Positions 51,482-63,799 of a stretch of 64,000 nucleotides of DNA are shown piece after piece. This DNA comes from Gorsachius magnificus (taxonomy: Eukaryota; Chordata; Aves; Pelecaniformes; Ardeidae). The position numbers and the translations under genes were made by a program. The notes below the pieces were generated by a model. It saw only the letters and a list, made by a program, of their open reading frames with translations, was not told where the DNA came from and searched no databases. Every line of letters begins with the position of its first letter. Position 1 is the first letter of the stretch. The stretch is from positions 66,684,612 through 66,748,611 of the forward strand of contig CM067084.1 in assembly GCA_034008185.1 (NCBI GenBank), in the 5' to 3' direction.

Positions 51482-51803
51482 AGCCTCCGCTGCGCTGCTC
51501 TTAAAAATATCGGAGCCTGTCGAGAATAAAGAACCCTATCTTTTTTGTCAGGGCTTCCCCCCCCCCCCAATCTACAGGGACCCCTGGCGGGCCGGCCCTT
51601 CCCGCCCACAGTAACCCCGAACCCCAGGATCCCCACCCCCCGGGCGGGCCGGGCGCGGAGGGAAAGCGGGGCCTTTGCAGGCCCGGCGCCGGCCGCCGGC
51701 CCCCCCCACACGGCGGGCAGCCCCGCTCTCCGCGGCGGGGCTCCGCTCCAACCCCAGCCGCCGCCCCCGCTGCCGGCTCGGAGCCGGCTCGCAACGCCCT
51801 TAA

Positions 51804-51819
51804 GAATGCCGGAACATTC
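51804..51819. promoter_or_regulatory. Palindromic GAATG...CATTC element
   Basis: GAATGCCGGAACATTC has 5-bp inverted arms of the kind seen in paired TEAD-type half-sites, just beside the CRE-like site. Factor assignment is inference. Confidence 0.35.
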
Positions 51820-51826
51820 GTCATAG

Positions 51827-51834
51827 TTACGTCA
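51827..51834. promoter_or_regulatory. CRE-like site TTACGTCA
   Basis: Matches the ATF/CREB half-site TGACGTAA on the gene strand inside the CpG island, upstream of the likely leader. A second TGACGTA lies near 52109-52115. Confidence 0.5.
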
Positions 51835-52198
51835 CAACCCCCACCCCCTCTCCCGCCCAGCCGACCTGGGAAGCGAGCCGGCGGGCCCGCCCCTTCATGA
51901 ATAATGCATCCCTCAGGGCCACGCCCCTTCCCCGTGCCTGGCGCTGCTCCGGGGGCGTGGGCGCTCGCGCTGACCAACGCCCGCGCGCACGGCACCGACG
52001 AGCCGGGTGAGCGCTACCACTTGAGTGGGGGGGGGGGCGAGATGACAGCCTTTAAGTAACGCCCTGAAGATCCGCTGGCCTTTTGGGTGAGGAAGGCACA
52101 GGGCTTCGATGACGTATCTATCCTCAAGCGGGAACTACCGGACAGAGAATGGTTTCGTTTTGTGGCAGCGGGTGCGACCGGCTTTTCTGCCCGCAGTT

Positions 52199-52219
52199 GG
52201 GGGGGGGGGGGGGGGGGGG
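52199..52219 (+). repeat. G21 homopolymer in the CpG island
   Basis: Uninterrupted run of 21 G. Other runs nearby are C12 (51548-51559 approx.) and G11 (52027-52037). Such tracts can form quadruplexes and are prone to length error. Confidence 0.95.
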
Positions 52220-52313
52220 CGCTGGGCTGGGGGTTTCTTCCGCGGCCTGCGATCCCGTCAGGCACTGGTTCAGGTAGGAGGGGCGCCCCGCCCCCGCGCC
52301 TCGCTCGCCGCTC

Positions 52314-52321
52314 ATTTGCAT
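52314..52321. promoter_or_regulatory. POU octamer ATTTGCAT
   Basis: Perfect octamer (ATGCAAAT on the minus strand) at the outer part of the CpG island, flanked by GC-rich DNA. It could serve the CPEB2 promoter or a divergent plus-strand transcript. Confidence 0.4.
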
Positions 52322-52560
52322 TGACGCAGTGCCGCGCGTGGCGGGCGGGTGGGCTGCGAGCGCGGCGGCACGAGGCGGGCGGGGCAGGCCCGGGGTGACA
52401 GAGCTGCGGCCCCCCGTTCCCTCGGGAAGCGGGGGCCGGGACTCTCCGCCCGGCTCGGGCACCGCTGGCCCTGCGGTGCAGAGCGCGCCAGGGCTGCCGG
52501 GTGAAGCCGGGTAATTCGCCCCTTCCCCTCCGCCCAGGCCCTGCCAGCAAACCGTGCCGC

Positions 52561-55509
52561 CCGTGTGTTGGGCTCCCCAGAGACCCAGCAGAGCTCAGAC
52601 CCAGCCCGGGCTGAGGTGTGGTGGCATCTGGTGGTGCCTTTTGAGGTATTTCCTGGACAGACACTACCAAAGGTGGGGTTTCACCCTTCCCATCTAGTGG
52701 AAGCACAGCTCTTGGCAACTGTTTAATGCAAACAAATAAATAGTTTGGCAGCTAGAGATGAAATGCTGTTCCAGACATCCCTGAAAAGACTTAAAGTAAG
52801 TGAGCTCCCACTGTGCTCTGGGAAAGCTGTAGTCCAGCAGGGAGAGAATTAATACATGGCTATTGAACGTGAGAGCACATTGGGGAAGTGTCGTTACATG
52901 CTCGACCTATTGTACTTTTCTCTAGGCATCCATTAGCGGCCACTGTCAAAGACGATGACTGCTTTCCATTTGGCTGATGGACCTTTGGTCTGACCCGGTG
53001 TAACAATTCTTACTTGTTAAATCAGTATGTGTTTGTTACACACATATAAAATGTAGAGGGGAAAAAAAAAGTTGGTTCGGCATCTGCAAGTCATCTCTGA
53101 TGAGATCGCGAACCTGTGTGGGTGTGTGTATTTGGGTATCCATGCCATCTTGCAGGGTTAACAGGAAAATACATTTGCGGCAGAGAAGACTAATTGATAC
53201 GTATTTATCTTTGCTGTATTATGGCTTAGTACTCCAGAATTATTCATTATGTTGGCATCTGTTTCGAGAACTCTGCAGCCGTCTCTCTTGCAAGTGGTAA
53301 AAAAATAGAGTGCAGACCAAGGCCCTACAGATGATCACATGCTGAGTAAATGTTGCCAGCCGAGTAATGGTTCCTCTCTGAATAGCGAGTTGCTTCATGG
53401 CACCGTCCTCGTAAACATTAGTTTTGTGAGCTGCAGAACTGGTAGCATCTGGCTTCCCTTTGCGTTCGTGTCATATGCCTGACATTCGGTTATGTGCAAG
53501 CCTGAACAGAAGCTGTCCTCTGCCTGGGGCGTTCTCCGGCATCTAGCAAGGGTGGAAGCAGTGCTGCGCTCTATCTCGCCTGTAACCAGCTGCCTGTTTC
53601 TACAAAGTGTGTAGGAACTCATTTAGGTGGGGTTTTTTTGTAAGTGGTCAGCTTCTCCATCCCTCACCTTTAAACCAAGCCCAAATTCTCGCGATTCTTT
53701 CTTCAAAACACCTATCGTTGTGTCTGTGAGTAGTATTTCTAAACTGACTGAAAGACAGGAGTACTCACATCCTCTGTGACAGCTTATCTCTACCATGGTA
53801 GCTAGCAACCCCAATCACACATGTTTATTAAAACAACTTCCATGGGCTGAATCTCATCTATTTTTAACCATGCAAAAACTAAGCATCCGCTCTGCATTAG
53901 CTTCCTAATCTTCTACAAACACAAGACAGGTGCTGCCAAAGGATGATTCATCCTATCTTCATGCAGGTACCTTTAGAGAGCAAAACCTGATCTCTCCCTC
54001 TCTGCTGATGGTGAGGAAAGCTTCTGGCTATATCTTGCTGCAGAATCCAGGAGGTCTTTGGTGCTCCTTGGTCTCACAGCGTATGCTTCTTGGCTCTGAT
54101 ACAAGCAGGAACAGCTGTACTGAGACAAACCAAGAATCCAAGAATCCTGCAGGCTGTATATCCTGTCTCTTCTGCCTCTGGTATGAGACCCCTTGGTGTA
54201 TGCTGGGGCCACAGATTCTGGTTTCTCCTCCACCAAATCAAGTCTCTTAACTGGCACCTTGGTGCCATCAAGAAGTGCTGAGTCCTGTCCTTGGTGCTGT
54301 TTTTCTCTCCCCAGTTCCCAGTTTCTTGATTTTTGACCATTTGGCCATTGCACCCTCTTGCTTTAATGTTTTTTTTTTTTTCCCTTGTAGTCCCTTGATT
54401 CTTTCCTGCTTGCTTTTATCTTAGCTGCCCCTTTCCAGGGAAGGTCTGAGAGCTTTTTTGGATTGGGCTAATAGGAAGCTAACAGTGTCTGAAAATAGGT
54501 GCCTAAACAAATGTGTAAGAACCGGCTAAGCACGTATAATGCTTCCTTCAGTTACCTCAACCATTTGCAACTCAGGAACTTCCTACATGTGCCTTTCCAG
54601 ACCTTAGGGGATACCAGGATGCTTGGACTCCACATTCCCTGATTGTCATCGGAAAGCAACCGGGTGCTTGGGCCTGAAGAACAGAGCATGCTGGCAGAGC
54701 CCCTCAGCTGAGTGACTTGGGGAAGATGGAGAGTCACGGAGCTGGGATGAGCTGCTTCAACTAGACAACAAACATCATGAGAAGCAAATGCCAAGCCATA
54801 TGCAATATCGCTGTACATAATACGTAAATTGAAAAAACCAGATGTTGCAAAACAAGCTATCAGTACGGTAAAACCAAATATACCTAAGTTACAGTTCTTG
54901 TGGCCATTAATCAACCTGCTTCTGTGTATTCATTGCAACAAACATGCCAGGCATCAACTTCACCTAGGAGGCCTGTGGCACAGCTGGGGCTGACAACTTT
55001 CCTGGGTTTGTCCATGCCTGAAAGACAATAATCATCTTATTTGTCTGGTATTCTGCATCATCCACTGTGTGCTAAATTTTCTGTGGGAAATTGAACCAGC
55101 AATGCTATAGAAGAAAAAATATAAAGACAAATCACAGTAAGCTGTATAAAGTAACACTATACAAAGAAAAATCAAATAAACTGTAAAGTTTAGAAAGCAG
55201 CTCTTCTGGCTGCCATTTTGGCAATATGAAAGGCATCATCAATGCAGTGGCTTCTGAATTTTGCCACTGAGTGGTTGTTATCTCTTCTAGAAATTACGAT
55301 GCACAGATCAAGTTCTTTCCTTTTTATAAACCCAGGAGAATTATCACCTACTATTGGCCACTGTTAACGACAGGATATATTCTTATGTGAGAAAGGATTT
55401 TGGCCCACTGTTCAATTTTTCTGCTTGAAGAAAAAATCTTTTAGCAGTTACAAGAACTGAAAGGGATTGTGCTGAGATGCCAACTGCTTCAGAGCAGTCT
55501 TTGGGTTTA
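52561..55509. other. Upstream flank, no gene recognised
   Basis: AT-rich sequence leaving the CpG island. Open frames here are short and lack coding-like composition or family similarity. A divergent non-coding transcript from the CPEB2 island is known in human and would run through here on the plus strand, but no exon can be supported from sequence. Confidence 0.7.
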
Positions 55510-55615
55510 GCTTCTTTAAAAAGTCTTACATTCTTGGGGGCAGGGTCCATACTTTTACCTAATCACCACTAAACAAGTGTTACAGTTTTTGGGAACATGT
55601 AATAAATCATGAAAC
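55510..55615 (+). mobile_element. Diverged ancient SINE 3' tail
   Basis: TCTTACATTCTTGGGGGCAG, GGTCCATACTTTTACC, GTTACAGTTTTTGGGAACAT and GTAATAAATCATG follow the same block order as the tail near 23065 (AGATTGTAAGCTCTTTGGGG, CAGGGA, ...GTAATAAATAA). Weak; boundaries approximate. Confidence 0.4.
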
Positions 55616-58600
55616 TGATAAAAATTCAGATTTAATATGTAGACATTTATGTGCATGCAGAGTTCCTTCAGTGCTTCCTCATTTTGTAAGTGAACATGAA
55701 CACCAGAATATCAGGAGCCTAACATAATAAAGAAGAAAATAACTCTGACTGCTGCTAGAATCTGCTATTTCCCTCCTATTAGCTAGTTGGAAAATCACCA
55801 TGGCTGTGATTTTGAATATAGGCTGCAAATAACAAGTACATGTGAAAATTATCTTTGCTTTTATTCCAATACTGAAAGCAGCTTTTCTGGTGAATTTTTG
55901 CATGTTATAGTTAAAAGTAAATGCAGCTACAGATAGTACTGACTTCAGAAAACCTTTTTCTTGTGGAGTGGCTCAGCATGGAGACTCATCGGCTGCTTGT
56001 AATGCAACAAATTGTTCTTTCCACAGCCCACAATATTTATAGGCCTTTCACCATTTACAGTGATTTACTACTCTGTTTGACCCCTCTTCCAAGACTCTAC
56101 AGCTACAAGAAAATCAGGGGGTTTGAGACGAGTTTCTTGTTTCCTCTTTACTATTTTACCTTTCCTTCTCCCCTTCCGCATCTTCTCTGCTTCCTGGGCT
56201 CTTTTTTCAGCACCCTGTATTTAGGTAGCTCTGTCTGTCCTGCACTGGTCGCAAGGGCTCTGCAGAGAGGTCTGGCTCGATCTTCCCCCATGGTCGGGCT
56301 GTTTAGGGAAGTATGCAGTCTGCTGTGCTGTGGTCAGTGACGTGTGTCTGCTTCGTTCCTCAGTTTAAGCTTTGAAACAGGCTTGCATATGCATTCCAGG
56401 AACAGCACATTGTTCTAACTGGTAACAAAAATATATGATTCACGTACTTTTGCTAGAGCTGCTTCCTCTTAACCTTAAAGTTGGTTTTTGTTAATGACTT
56501 CTTCCTCCCATGGAGACGTGGAAAACAGCCTGGGACTGCAGGTTATTCATACAGAAAAGCAGATGATGAGGTTTGACATTTCACAGGAAAAAGAGGTCTG
56601 AAGATTTATATCAATGTGTTTCATTTACTGTTTTTCTGTTCTTGATTTGTTTAAATGCTCAAAATAATAATCATGCATTCTTAGGAATGAGGTAGGCAAA
56701 CCTTTTTCAGCAGTGAGCAGTCTCTTGAGTCACAGTAGCTTACCTTTTTTCCTGGTGTTTTTTCTCATTAAAAGAAAAAAAATATTTATCGTCCAGATGT
56801 AACAAAATTGGGAAAGAAACCTTTGTTAAATCACTGTTGTGTTGGAATGAAATTAAAAGCAGTGGGAAAATCTAACACCAGGGACCGAGATAGTTTGCTT
56901 TACCCTGTTCTTCCCATGCCCATGTTATGTTATTGTTTGTTTGGGGTTTTTTGTTTTTAAAGCTAAAAATCTTGAAAGGATAAAATTCACAGGAGATGGG
57001 CAGCTTTCTTCCTTTATTCAAAGCCTGACTTCCATCACGAGAGTTATGCTGCCTGCTGGACTTGGAGGAGATGGGTTCTGGTCACAAGAATGCAAAGGCA
57101 GTGATTTACTCTGGTTTTTTCTCCTTTCTGCCCTGGAGTTTAACCAGCACATTAGACTAATATTTTCTTGCTTGCTAGTGGCAGTTTCTGTTTCTTTTTT
57201 GTTTTGGGGTTTTTTTGGTAGTGGAAGTCATTAGAGTTTCTCCCAGGAGAATCACTGCCAAAGTAAACAAACATCTTCATGAAAGGAAAATGATGTCTGT
57301 GGAGTATTCAGAATTCCATGTTTTACAGACAAGTATTTATGGCAACCAACTAGTGAATTAAAGTGAATAAAATCCTATTTCTAGTTTGCTGCTGCTGTGC
57401 TAATTGAATGTGGCAATTTCTGCTAGCTTCTCAGCTATGCAGTGCAAGTTCTGGATGTTGGTTGTAATTTAGGATGAAGGAAAATATGAGATGAAACTCA
57501 GTTTAGAAAAAGGATTTTTTTTTTTTTTTTTTTTTTATTGTTGGGAATTGAATAGTACATGTAAACCTCCGGGGAACTGCTGTTGTCTCTAAAATGTTCT
57601 GCATGTGGTTGGCAAGAACAACAAGGACAGAAGAAAGTTCAGCTAAAAAATTCATAAAGGCTGTCTGGTGGAATGCATTACAGTCAGCTGTGTACCTCTG
57701 TGCTCTTATCCCTCTGAACTGATAGTTTTTAACTGAGATGAAACATTCTGAGGAGCAGGAGGCTGGCAGATTTGCAGCGTAGATTGTTTGAAGGTTTAAA
57801 TACTGTGACTATCTCATTTTACTGTAAGTCTGTAGGTATAATGTAAGCTGGAGTTGCTGAAAAGTGATAGAATGACTCCCTGTGTACAGCCTACAAAACT
57901 GTGAAGAGCCTATTTTCTGTCTGCCGCAGAATCCTGCACGCTTTCCACCTCCTGTCCAGCAGTAATTCACCAGTGGAGCAAATACACTTCAAATTTGTTG
58001 AGGATGAGACCATATCTAGTTCTTTGTTTAAGCAGTGGCTTTCACAAAGGGGACCAGCAGTAACTGGGAACTGCTGCCAACACCGTCATATGTTTCATGA
58101 CAAATGCGAAGTGTTCCAAAAGTTGGCACTACAAAATAGAGAGACTGTCAATCTCTGTTTAATTCTCAAAATGGCTTGTAAGATTTTAAAGCTGGTGGTG
58201 TTGCACTCACATATCAGCGTTTTTAACAGTCCTTATAATATGGCTGCTTAATTTGGTTATATTACTAGGGTATAAACCAAAATTGTCCCGAGGATAGAGA
58301 ACACTTAAGGTTTTACTGCTGACTTTTTTCCTATGTGCTGTGTGCAGAAGAAGAGTTTGCCCAGCAGCATGTGCTGCTATAATCAGAACACAGTGTTTTC
58401 TCTTCTTTTCTATGTACAGCTCAGATGCAGCTGCCACTATTTACCAGACATGAAGGTGGTGTTCAGAGCTCTGGGGGTAAGTTTGGGTTCTGCTTTAAAG
58501 AATGCATGAGACATCTCTACTAATGGCATGAATGTCCAGGGTTTAGTTACGTACCTGAATATTGTGGTGTAGGAGGCTCCTGGAAATTTTGAGGAGTGAT

Positions 58601-59499
58601 CTCAGTGATCATTGGATAGGTCTCCACTGACTTGGGCTAAGAATAACTGCATGATGCTTCCAGTCTTGGAATAATCTGTCCTGAAGGGTTGCGTGCTGTA
58701 GTCAGACTGTATTTAGGAGACAAAGTAGGAGACCCAGGGAGACTCTGGAAGTTTTTGAGCGGGGAGGCTTTGAAGCAGAGTTCATTGAATCCTGTAGGTA
58801 GCCCTTATCGCAGATGCAGCAGGAGGAAGCAAGCATGTGTCTGTAGCTGGGTATGCCCCTCTGCGGGAGTGTGCAGACCACATAGCAAGTTAAACAGAAG
58901 GAGTATATGTTTGTACCTCAGCAGGATGTTCAGTAAGTGCTTTAAATTGCTCCAGGAAGATTTATTAAAGTTTACTTATTAAACCGCTGAAAGGTGATAG
59001 AGAGCAGGTTCCCCTTCTGAGCCGTAGCATCTGTGTTGTACTAAAAGCAAAGGCAACCTACCTGATTTATATGTGAAAATACATTCTCTTGTACTTGACC
59101 TTATTTCCTCTTTGAGTGTAGGATGGATGTTCAGTAATTTTACACCACCCCCCACTGTTTCAATAAAATTATTTTCAACAGATTCTGTAAGAAATTTGCT
59201 GCTTTAATTACTATGGAATTATCTTGGAAATTAGCAGTACAGACCCTTCAGATTCACCATAGAATTAAAATTAATCAAATTTTCATGTACAGGCTAGAAT
59301 TGGAGAAATACAGATTAAAATTAAGAAAACCATTAACCATATAATTGTGACTAATTACAACTATACATCCAGTAACCAAGGTGGGGTCAACAACTCCAAG
59401 GCTGGCTATTGCGATATCTGAGCTCAGCCAGTGAGGAACAGCTTGGTCGCTGGAGGGTAGGATGCTCTCCGTCCCATTTAGTGTGGGCATGCAGCATCT
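55616..59499. other. Upstream flank, no gene recognised
   Basis: Unique AT-rich sequence with a T22 run (57515-57536). A 139-codon open frame (55921-56340) has no recognisable domain and no supporting signals. Nothing else assigned. Confidence 0.65.
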
Positions 59500-59502
59500 T
59501 TT

Positions 59503-59745
59503 ATGAAATACCCCATCATCCATGGCAGTAACGATGAGACTGGCGTGGCCATGGGGCTGGGCCCCTGGGAGGTCGAAGAGGCGGGCCTGGAGGCAGCGCA
59601 GATCGAACAAATACAGCAAATGCAGTACTCTGCCATACAGCAAATGGATGCTCTCGCAACACTTGGCTGGTTTGTAGTCATGTCACAGCTACCTTCCCCA
59701 CCTCAGCTTTTTTTATTTTATTTTATTTTATTTTTTATTTGTTAA
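59503..59745 (+). other. Small CpG-bearing, coding-like islet of unknown origin
   Basis: A GC-richer patch in AT-rich flank with an 80-codon open frame. Its middle part reads AMGLGPWEVEEAGLEAAQIE, then QIQQMQYSAIQQMDALATLG, which looks protein-like, with Gln/Met spacing unlike random AT-rich DNA. It ends at a (TTTTA)n tract (59708-59740). I do not recognise the family. It could be a captured exon, an old retrocopy fragment or chance. Confidence 0.3.
59708..59740 (+). repeat. (TTTTA)n microsatellite
   Basis: Repeating TTTTA units with flanking T runs. Confidence 0.9.
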
Positions 59746-61854
59746 GTTACATTTCTGAACAGTGCAGGGTGACTGATACTGAAGCTTTCACTTATTTTGC
59801 TGCTGGGCTCCCTCCTCCTTCTAAATACGCCTGGCTCCAGTTGGGACTCAGAAACAAGAAGTCCTGAGTCCTCTCATGATAATTTACATCTCTGATCTAA
59901 TGATCAATTGTAATTCAATGTTAAGCTTCATCACGTTTCACTGTTCATGCTATTATGATGATACAAAGACATTGAAAAGCAATATGCTGGTTTCACCCTG
60001 TGTATTTTGATTACTAAAACCCATATTATCTGTGTGGCTTGTTCTTAGTGCTCATGTATAACATTTTTAATAATAGTAAAGAAAAGAAATCCAAGAAAAA
60101 TCCCTGCCAAGAAACTATGTAAAAGCTGAATGTATTAGAATATTTGTGTTAAAATATTTTAGAAGTGCATTAGCTATACCAAAAAATAATCGAAGCCTAG
60201 GAAATGTAGTGAAAATATTGCAGTTCAATAAAATAAAATATATTAAAAAAGAAAGCACATGGTTAAAGTCATCCAGACACCCTTAATTTTCTTCTATAAT
60301 GAGAACCTGAGGGAAATGTGGAGTTAAATTTAGTTTATTTCTGCAGACTCTAATTTTTTTAACCCTTTATGCACAGTTTTACTTTAAAAAAATTGGTTGC
60401 TTGGGTGCCTTAATTGTTAACTCCTCTGCTTTCATATGTTTAGCTTTTTTGTAAGTTTAATCTAACTCTGAGCACTGGAAGTCGTGCTTTCTAACCATAT
60501 AGCTACAAGGTGCAGGAACTAAGGTAAGATCAGACCTATTATGTTAATCTTTTATAGAGAGAATACAAAACCTACTGTAATTCTGTCATATCTTCGCTCA
60601 TGGTATTGAGAGCTCTGATCCATTTTTATGTAGTGGCACAAACCAGTTTGCTGCCTAAGTGTGGCTTACAGACGCTACTTTGCAGAACTGATGATCCCAT
60701 ATGCCACAAATCAATTGTACCCATGATATTAAAAGGGAAAATTACCTAGATCTTTAAAAATTCCCATGCCTTTGTAGATATCCTTGAGTAATTGTGATAT
60801 CATTTTGGGTCAGTGTACTTTGACTGGAGGTCAGTCACAATGAATCATCCAAGGAACCTTTGTTTTCATATTTGTAATCTTTTTTTTTTTTTTTTTTTTT
60901 TTGTGCGTGCTTATATAGTATGTTTTAACTGAAGAGCAGAAAATCTCATAAAATTTCTATGTTAGGAAATCAAAGGGGGTTTTTTTCTCCTTTTTTTTTT
61001 TTTCTTCTTCCAAATAACCTCTCTTTTCAACGTTGAAAGGTCTTCTTTATATGAGGAAATTTACCAGAGACTATAGTAGTATAATTATGCCTTGTGGATG
61101 CTTTTTAATCTTGCATGAATGCCTGTAGAATTCAAGCGTCCGCATGGGGAGTTATACCATCAGAGCTATAGGGGCGTGATTATGCTGGTGAGTTCTGTAT
61201 GAAGACAAATGCTTATTGAAAGGGAATTTTATTTTGGCTCTTCACTTTTCAGCTCATTCATGTTCTGAACTAAAAGGAGTTGATCAAATCAATGAAAGTA
61301 ATGAAAATTCAATGGTTATCAAGTAGGCTGTCAAGTGCTGGGGAAATCTGAAAGTAATAAATACATACGTTTCCTGATAACATCATGTGCGTTTTTGTTC
61401 TTATTGTCTCACCAGTGTTCGAGTTTGTGAGGGGTTTAGTGAAAGGTTAATAAACAAGGTCTGTTCTTAGCTGAGCTTCATAAACTGATATACCCAATAG
61501 CTAAACACTGGTAGAATATTAGAGGTTCTTAGCTCTCATAAAAAGCAGCTGGGGTTTCAGGCAAATATGACACTGGAGAATTACTTGAATACTTTTTAGT
61601 CTCTGTAGGACCTCTGCAGCTAGCACTGAGCAGATCAGCCACTGAATTCCTGTATGTGACTTTTCCTATATCCCAGTTAAATTGTAATTCCTTAAATATG
61701 TGAGTCCTAGGACAGTAATCAAAATGTTTTCATTCTCAGTAGCCCATTTACACGAAAATAACTTTCAATATGTCAATAAGTGTGTAGTAATACTTTAATA
61801 ATTATTTACAAAACGTGCTTAGAGTGAATTGTAAGCATGTCTCAATGTAATTGC
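59746..61854. other. Upstream flank, no gene recognised
   Basis: AT-rich unique sequence with T23 (60880-60902) and further T-rich tracts near 60985-61008. No coding or RNA gene supported. Confidence 0.65.
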
Positions 61855-62370
61855 TGCATAGATTTTAAGACGAGAAGAGCTCGATCCTTTGGTGATGTAA
61901 TCCAGTCCTACCTTAGCATTGACCACAGAGCATCGCTCTGGAAGTCTTGCTTGAAGACCATTATTTCAAGGTGAACTTCATTAGAAAGATGTCTCGTTCA
62001 TATTTAAAGAGTTCAGAGAACAAAGAGTCCACCACATCTATACCAACGCTCACTGTTCAGGTGAAGTGTTTTATTTGCGGTCTGAATTTAGCTTTGACTT
62101 AACTTGTTGAATCTTTGCTGGATTAAAAAGCCTTTAACACTGGACATTGTTCAATGAAAATACTTCAAGTCTGGGATCAAGGCACCTCAGCCCTCTTTTG
62201 TTGTTAAGCAAATCTCATTGAGGTGCTTTAGTTTCTAACTGTAAGGCAAGATTTCTGTATCACCAGTTTTTCCTGTAGTTTCTTTCAAGTTTTCAAACAT
62301 CCTTCTTAAGTAAGGACATCAGGGTGGTCAGCAATGGTATTGCTAATGAGGGAACTACAGCACGAGCTGA
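61855..62370 (-). mobile_element. Old CR1-type LINE fragment (3' part, reverse orientation)
   Basis: On the plus strand a series of blocks appears in the order of the reverse complement of old amniote CR1 3' ends: TTTTAAGACGAGAAGAGCTC, GTAATCCAGTCCTACC, TATTTAAAGAGTTCAGAG, AAGAGTCCACCACATCTATA, CTCACTGTTCAGG, GCGGTCTGAATTTAGCTTTG, TGGGATCAAGGCACCTCAGC, GTTGTTAAGCAAAT, CTAACTGTAAGGCAAG, TTTCAAACATCCTTCTTAAG and GGACATCAGGGTGG. The comparison is with turtle and crocodile-type CR1 copies from memory. It is far more diverged than the copy at 63.8 kb. Confidence 0.7.
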
Positions 62371-63799
62371 ACAAAAGCATGCTCTTCCCTTTCTGTTCTG
62401 AAGCATGGAGGAAGGCATGAGGGTGAATATATTGCTTCTACCAAGATTTTCAGGTTTGTTTTTTTTTTTGTCACAAACCTTTTATGAGAGATGCCTTATA
62501 AGGGCATCCATTGGATATTATGCTTTTCCAAGGCAGGCTTATTAGAGGGTTACAGCAAGGTGATACCTTTGCTGTGATAACCAGAATATTTGGGTTTGTT
62601 GCATACAATGGTAGTGCTTCTCTCCCGCTTCATGTTCTTTCTGTCTGCTAAGATTTCTTTTAGAGCTGAAAATACAGTATCCAGTTTTGTAAATATTGTT
62701 TACTTTTTGTTCTAGCATGCATCACCACTATTTTTATCATTAATAAAATATATCTTTGTCATGTGGGCATGAATTAAAGTGAAGCAGGTTACAAGGTAGC
62801 ATGGCTATGTCATTTTTTTAATTTCCTACTTTGGCAATTTTTCACCTGTAACCTTTCCTGGAACTGATTTTTTGTTTTCATCAAAGCATGGCCCTGTATA
62901 TTCACCCAATATAGTCACCCAAGACAGTGAGTAGAATTAGTCCAAAAAGTCTTTCCTGTGAGCTAACTCTTGAAAAGTTGCAAATGGAAGATGAATCTGA
63001 TTTTGTCTACCAGTAGAACTCTGTAAGTTATCTATTTTGTAATTAATATGGAGTACAGAGGTTTTTGCATAGTGCTGACATGGTAACCACTGTCACACAA
63101 TGATTTAGCTAAGTATTTTACAAGCGTATAAGTATGTGGTTTTGCAGTTGTACCCCATCACTCTGAAGCTGTTTCAGGCCTGCTGTGCAAGCAAACTGAA
63201 ACAAAATATTTAAATTTCCTTTTACTTGGCAATAGTTTCCAGTCTTCAGAAGTTCTCTCCAGAGCAGGCTGTGTGCTAGTCATGGTAAGGCTCTTAGCTA
63301 GACCGTCTGAGGAACTTTTTGATGCCCTGAAATTAATGGGATCAGTTTCATTGCAGTTGTGTGGATGTGTGCAAGAGGCAGGAGCACCACAGAAATGCAC
63401 AGAAAAGGGAGCGAGGAAGCCCATCAGCCTGAGGGCCGCTTGCAACGTGACCCTGAGAAAGCAATGCTTGAAATTGTGAGTAAAGAAACTGTCTCCTGGT
63501 GTTTGCTTCCTACTGTGTTTGGGGAAACAGCATATAGTACACATGGTTTGTAAATAAACAGGATTGCATTGAATAAATGCCTATCAACAGTTTGAGGCAT
63601 AACATACAAGACATCAAAAATCAGCTAATTGTTTCTATGTTTAATGACAAAGTTTATAGCAGTGTCCTAGAAAGTTCCCAGTGAAGGTGAATGGAGAGAT
63701 AATGCATTGATGAAACTGAACTAAAACTACACAGAAATTCTGCTTTTCAGTCTGGAGCCCTAACTAAAAACTAGGTAGTCAGAACAAACCTTGATAGTT
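62371..63799. other. Upstream flank, no gene recognised
   Basis: AT-rich sequence between the two CR1 fragments. Short overlapping open frames at 63158-63550 on both strands lack recognisable domains. Confidence 0.6.

Larger units (their letters stand above)
49500..52560. promoter_or_regulatory. CpG island: CPEB2 first exon, 5'UTR and promoter
   Basis: About 3 kb of very GC-rich, CpG-dense DNA in otherwise AT-rich surroundings. It covers the whole first coding exon, the upstream leader and several hundred bases beyond. It contains GC-box-like GGGGCGGGG and CCCGCCCC motifs, CRE-like sites, a POU octamer and long G or C runs. No strong TATA box is positioned convincingly, so dispersed initiation is expected; the start sites cannot be fixed from sequence. 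Confidence 0.9.

Noticed and set aside
51217..52718. Several 160-230-codon open frames on both strands in the CpG island
   Set aside because: GC-rich DNA has few stop codons. Translations are Gly/Pro/Arg/Ala-rich without domains, begin mostly at non-ATG codons, and overlap the promoter and leader of CPEB2.
53930..54353. Overlapping 88-126-codon frames on both strands
   Set aside because: Mutually overlapping frames with no family similarity; likely chance in a moderately GC-rich patch.
55921..56340. 139-codon plus-strand open frame
   Set aside because: No recognisable domain, composition like translated AT-rich DNA, and no promoter or splice context.
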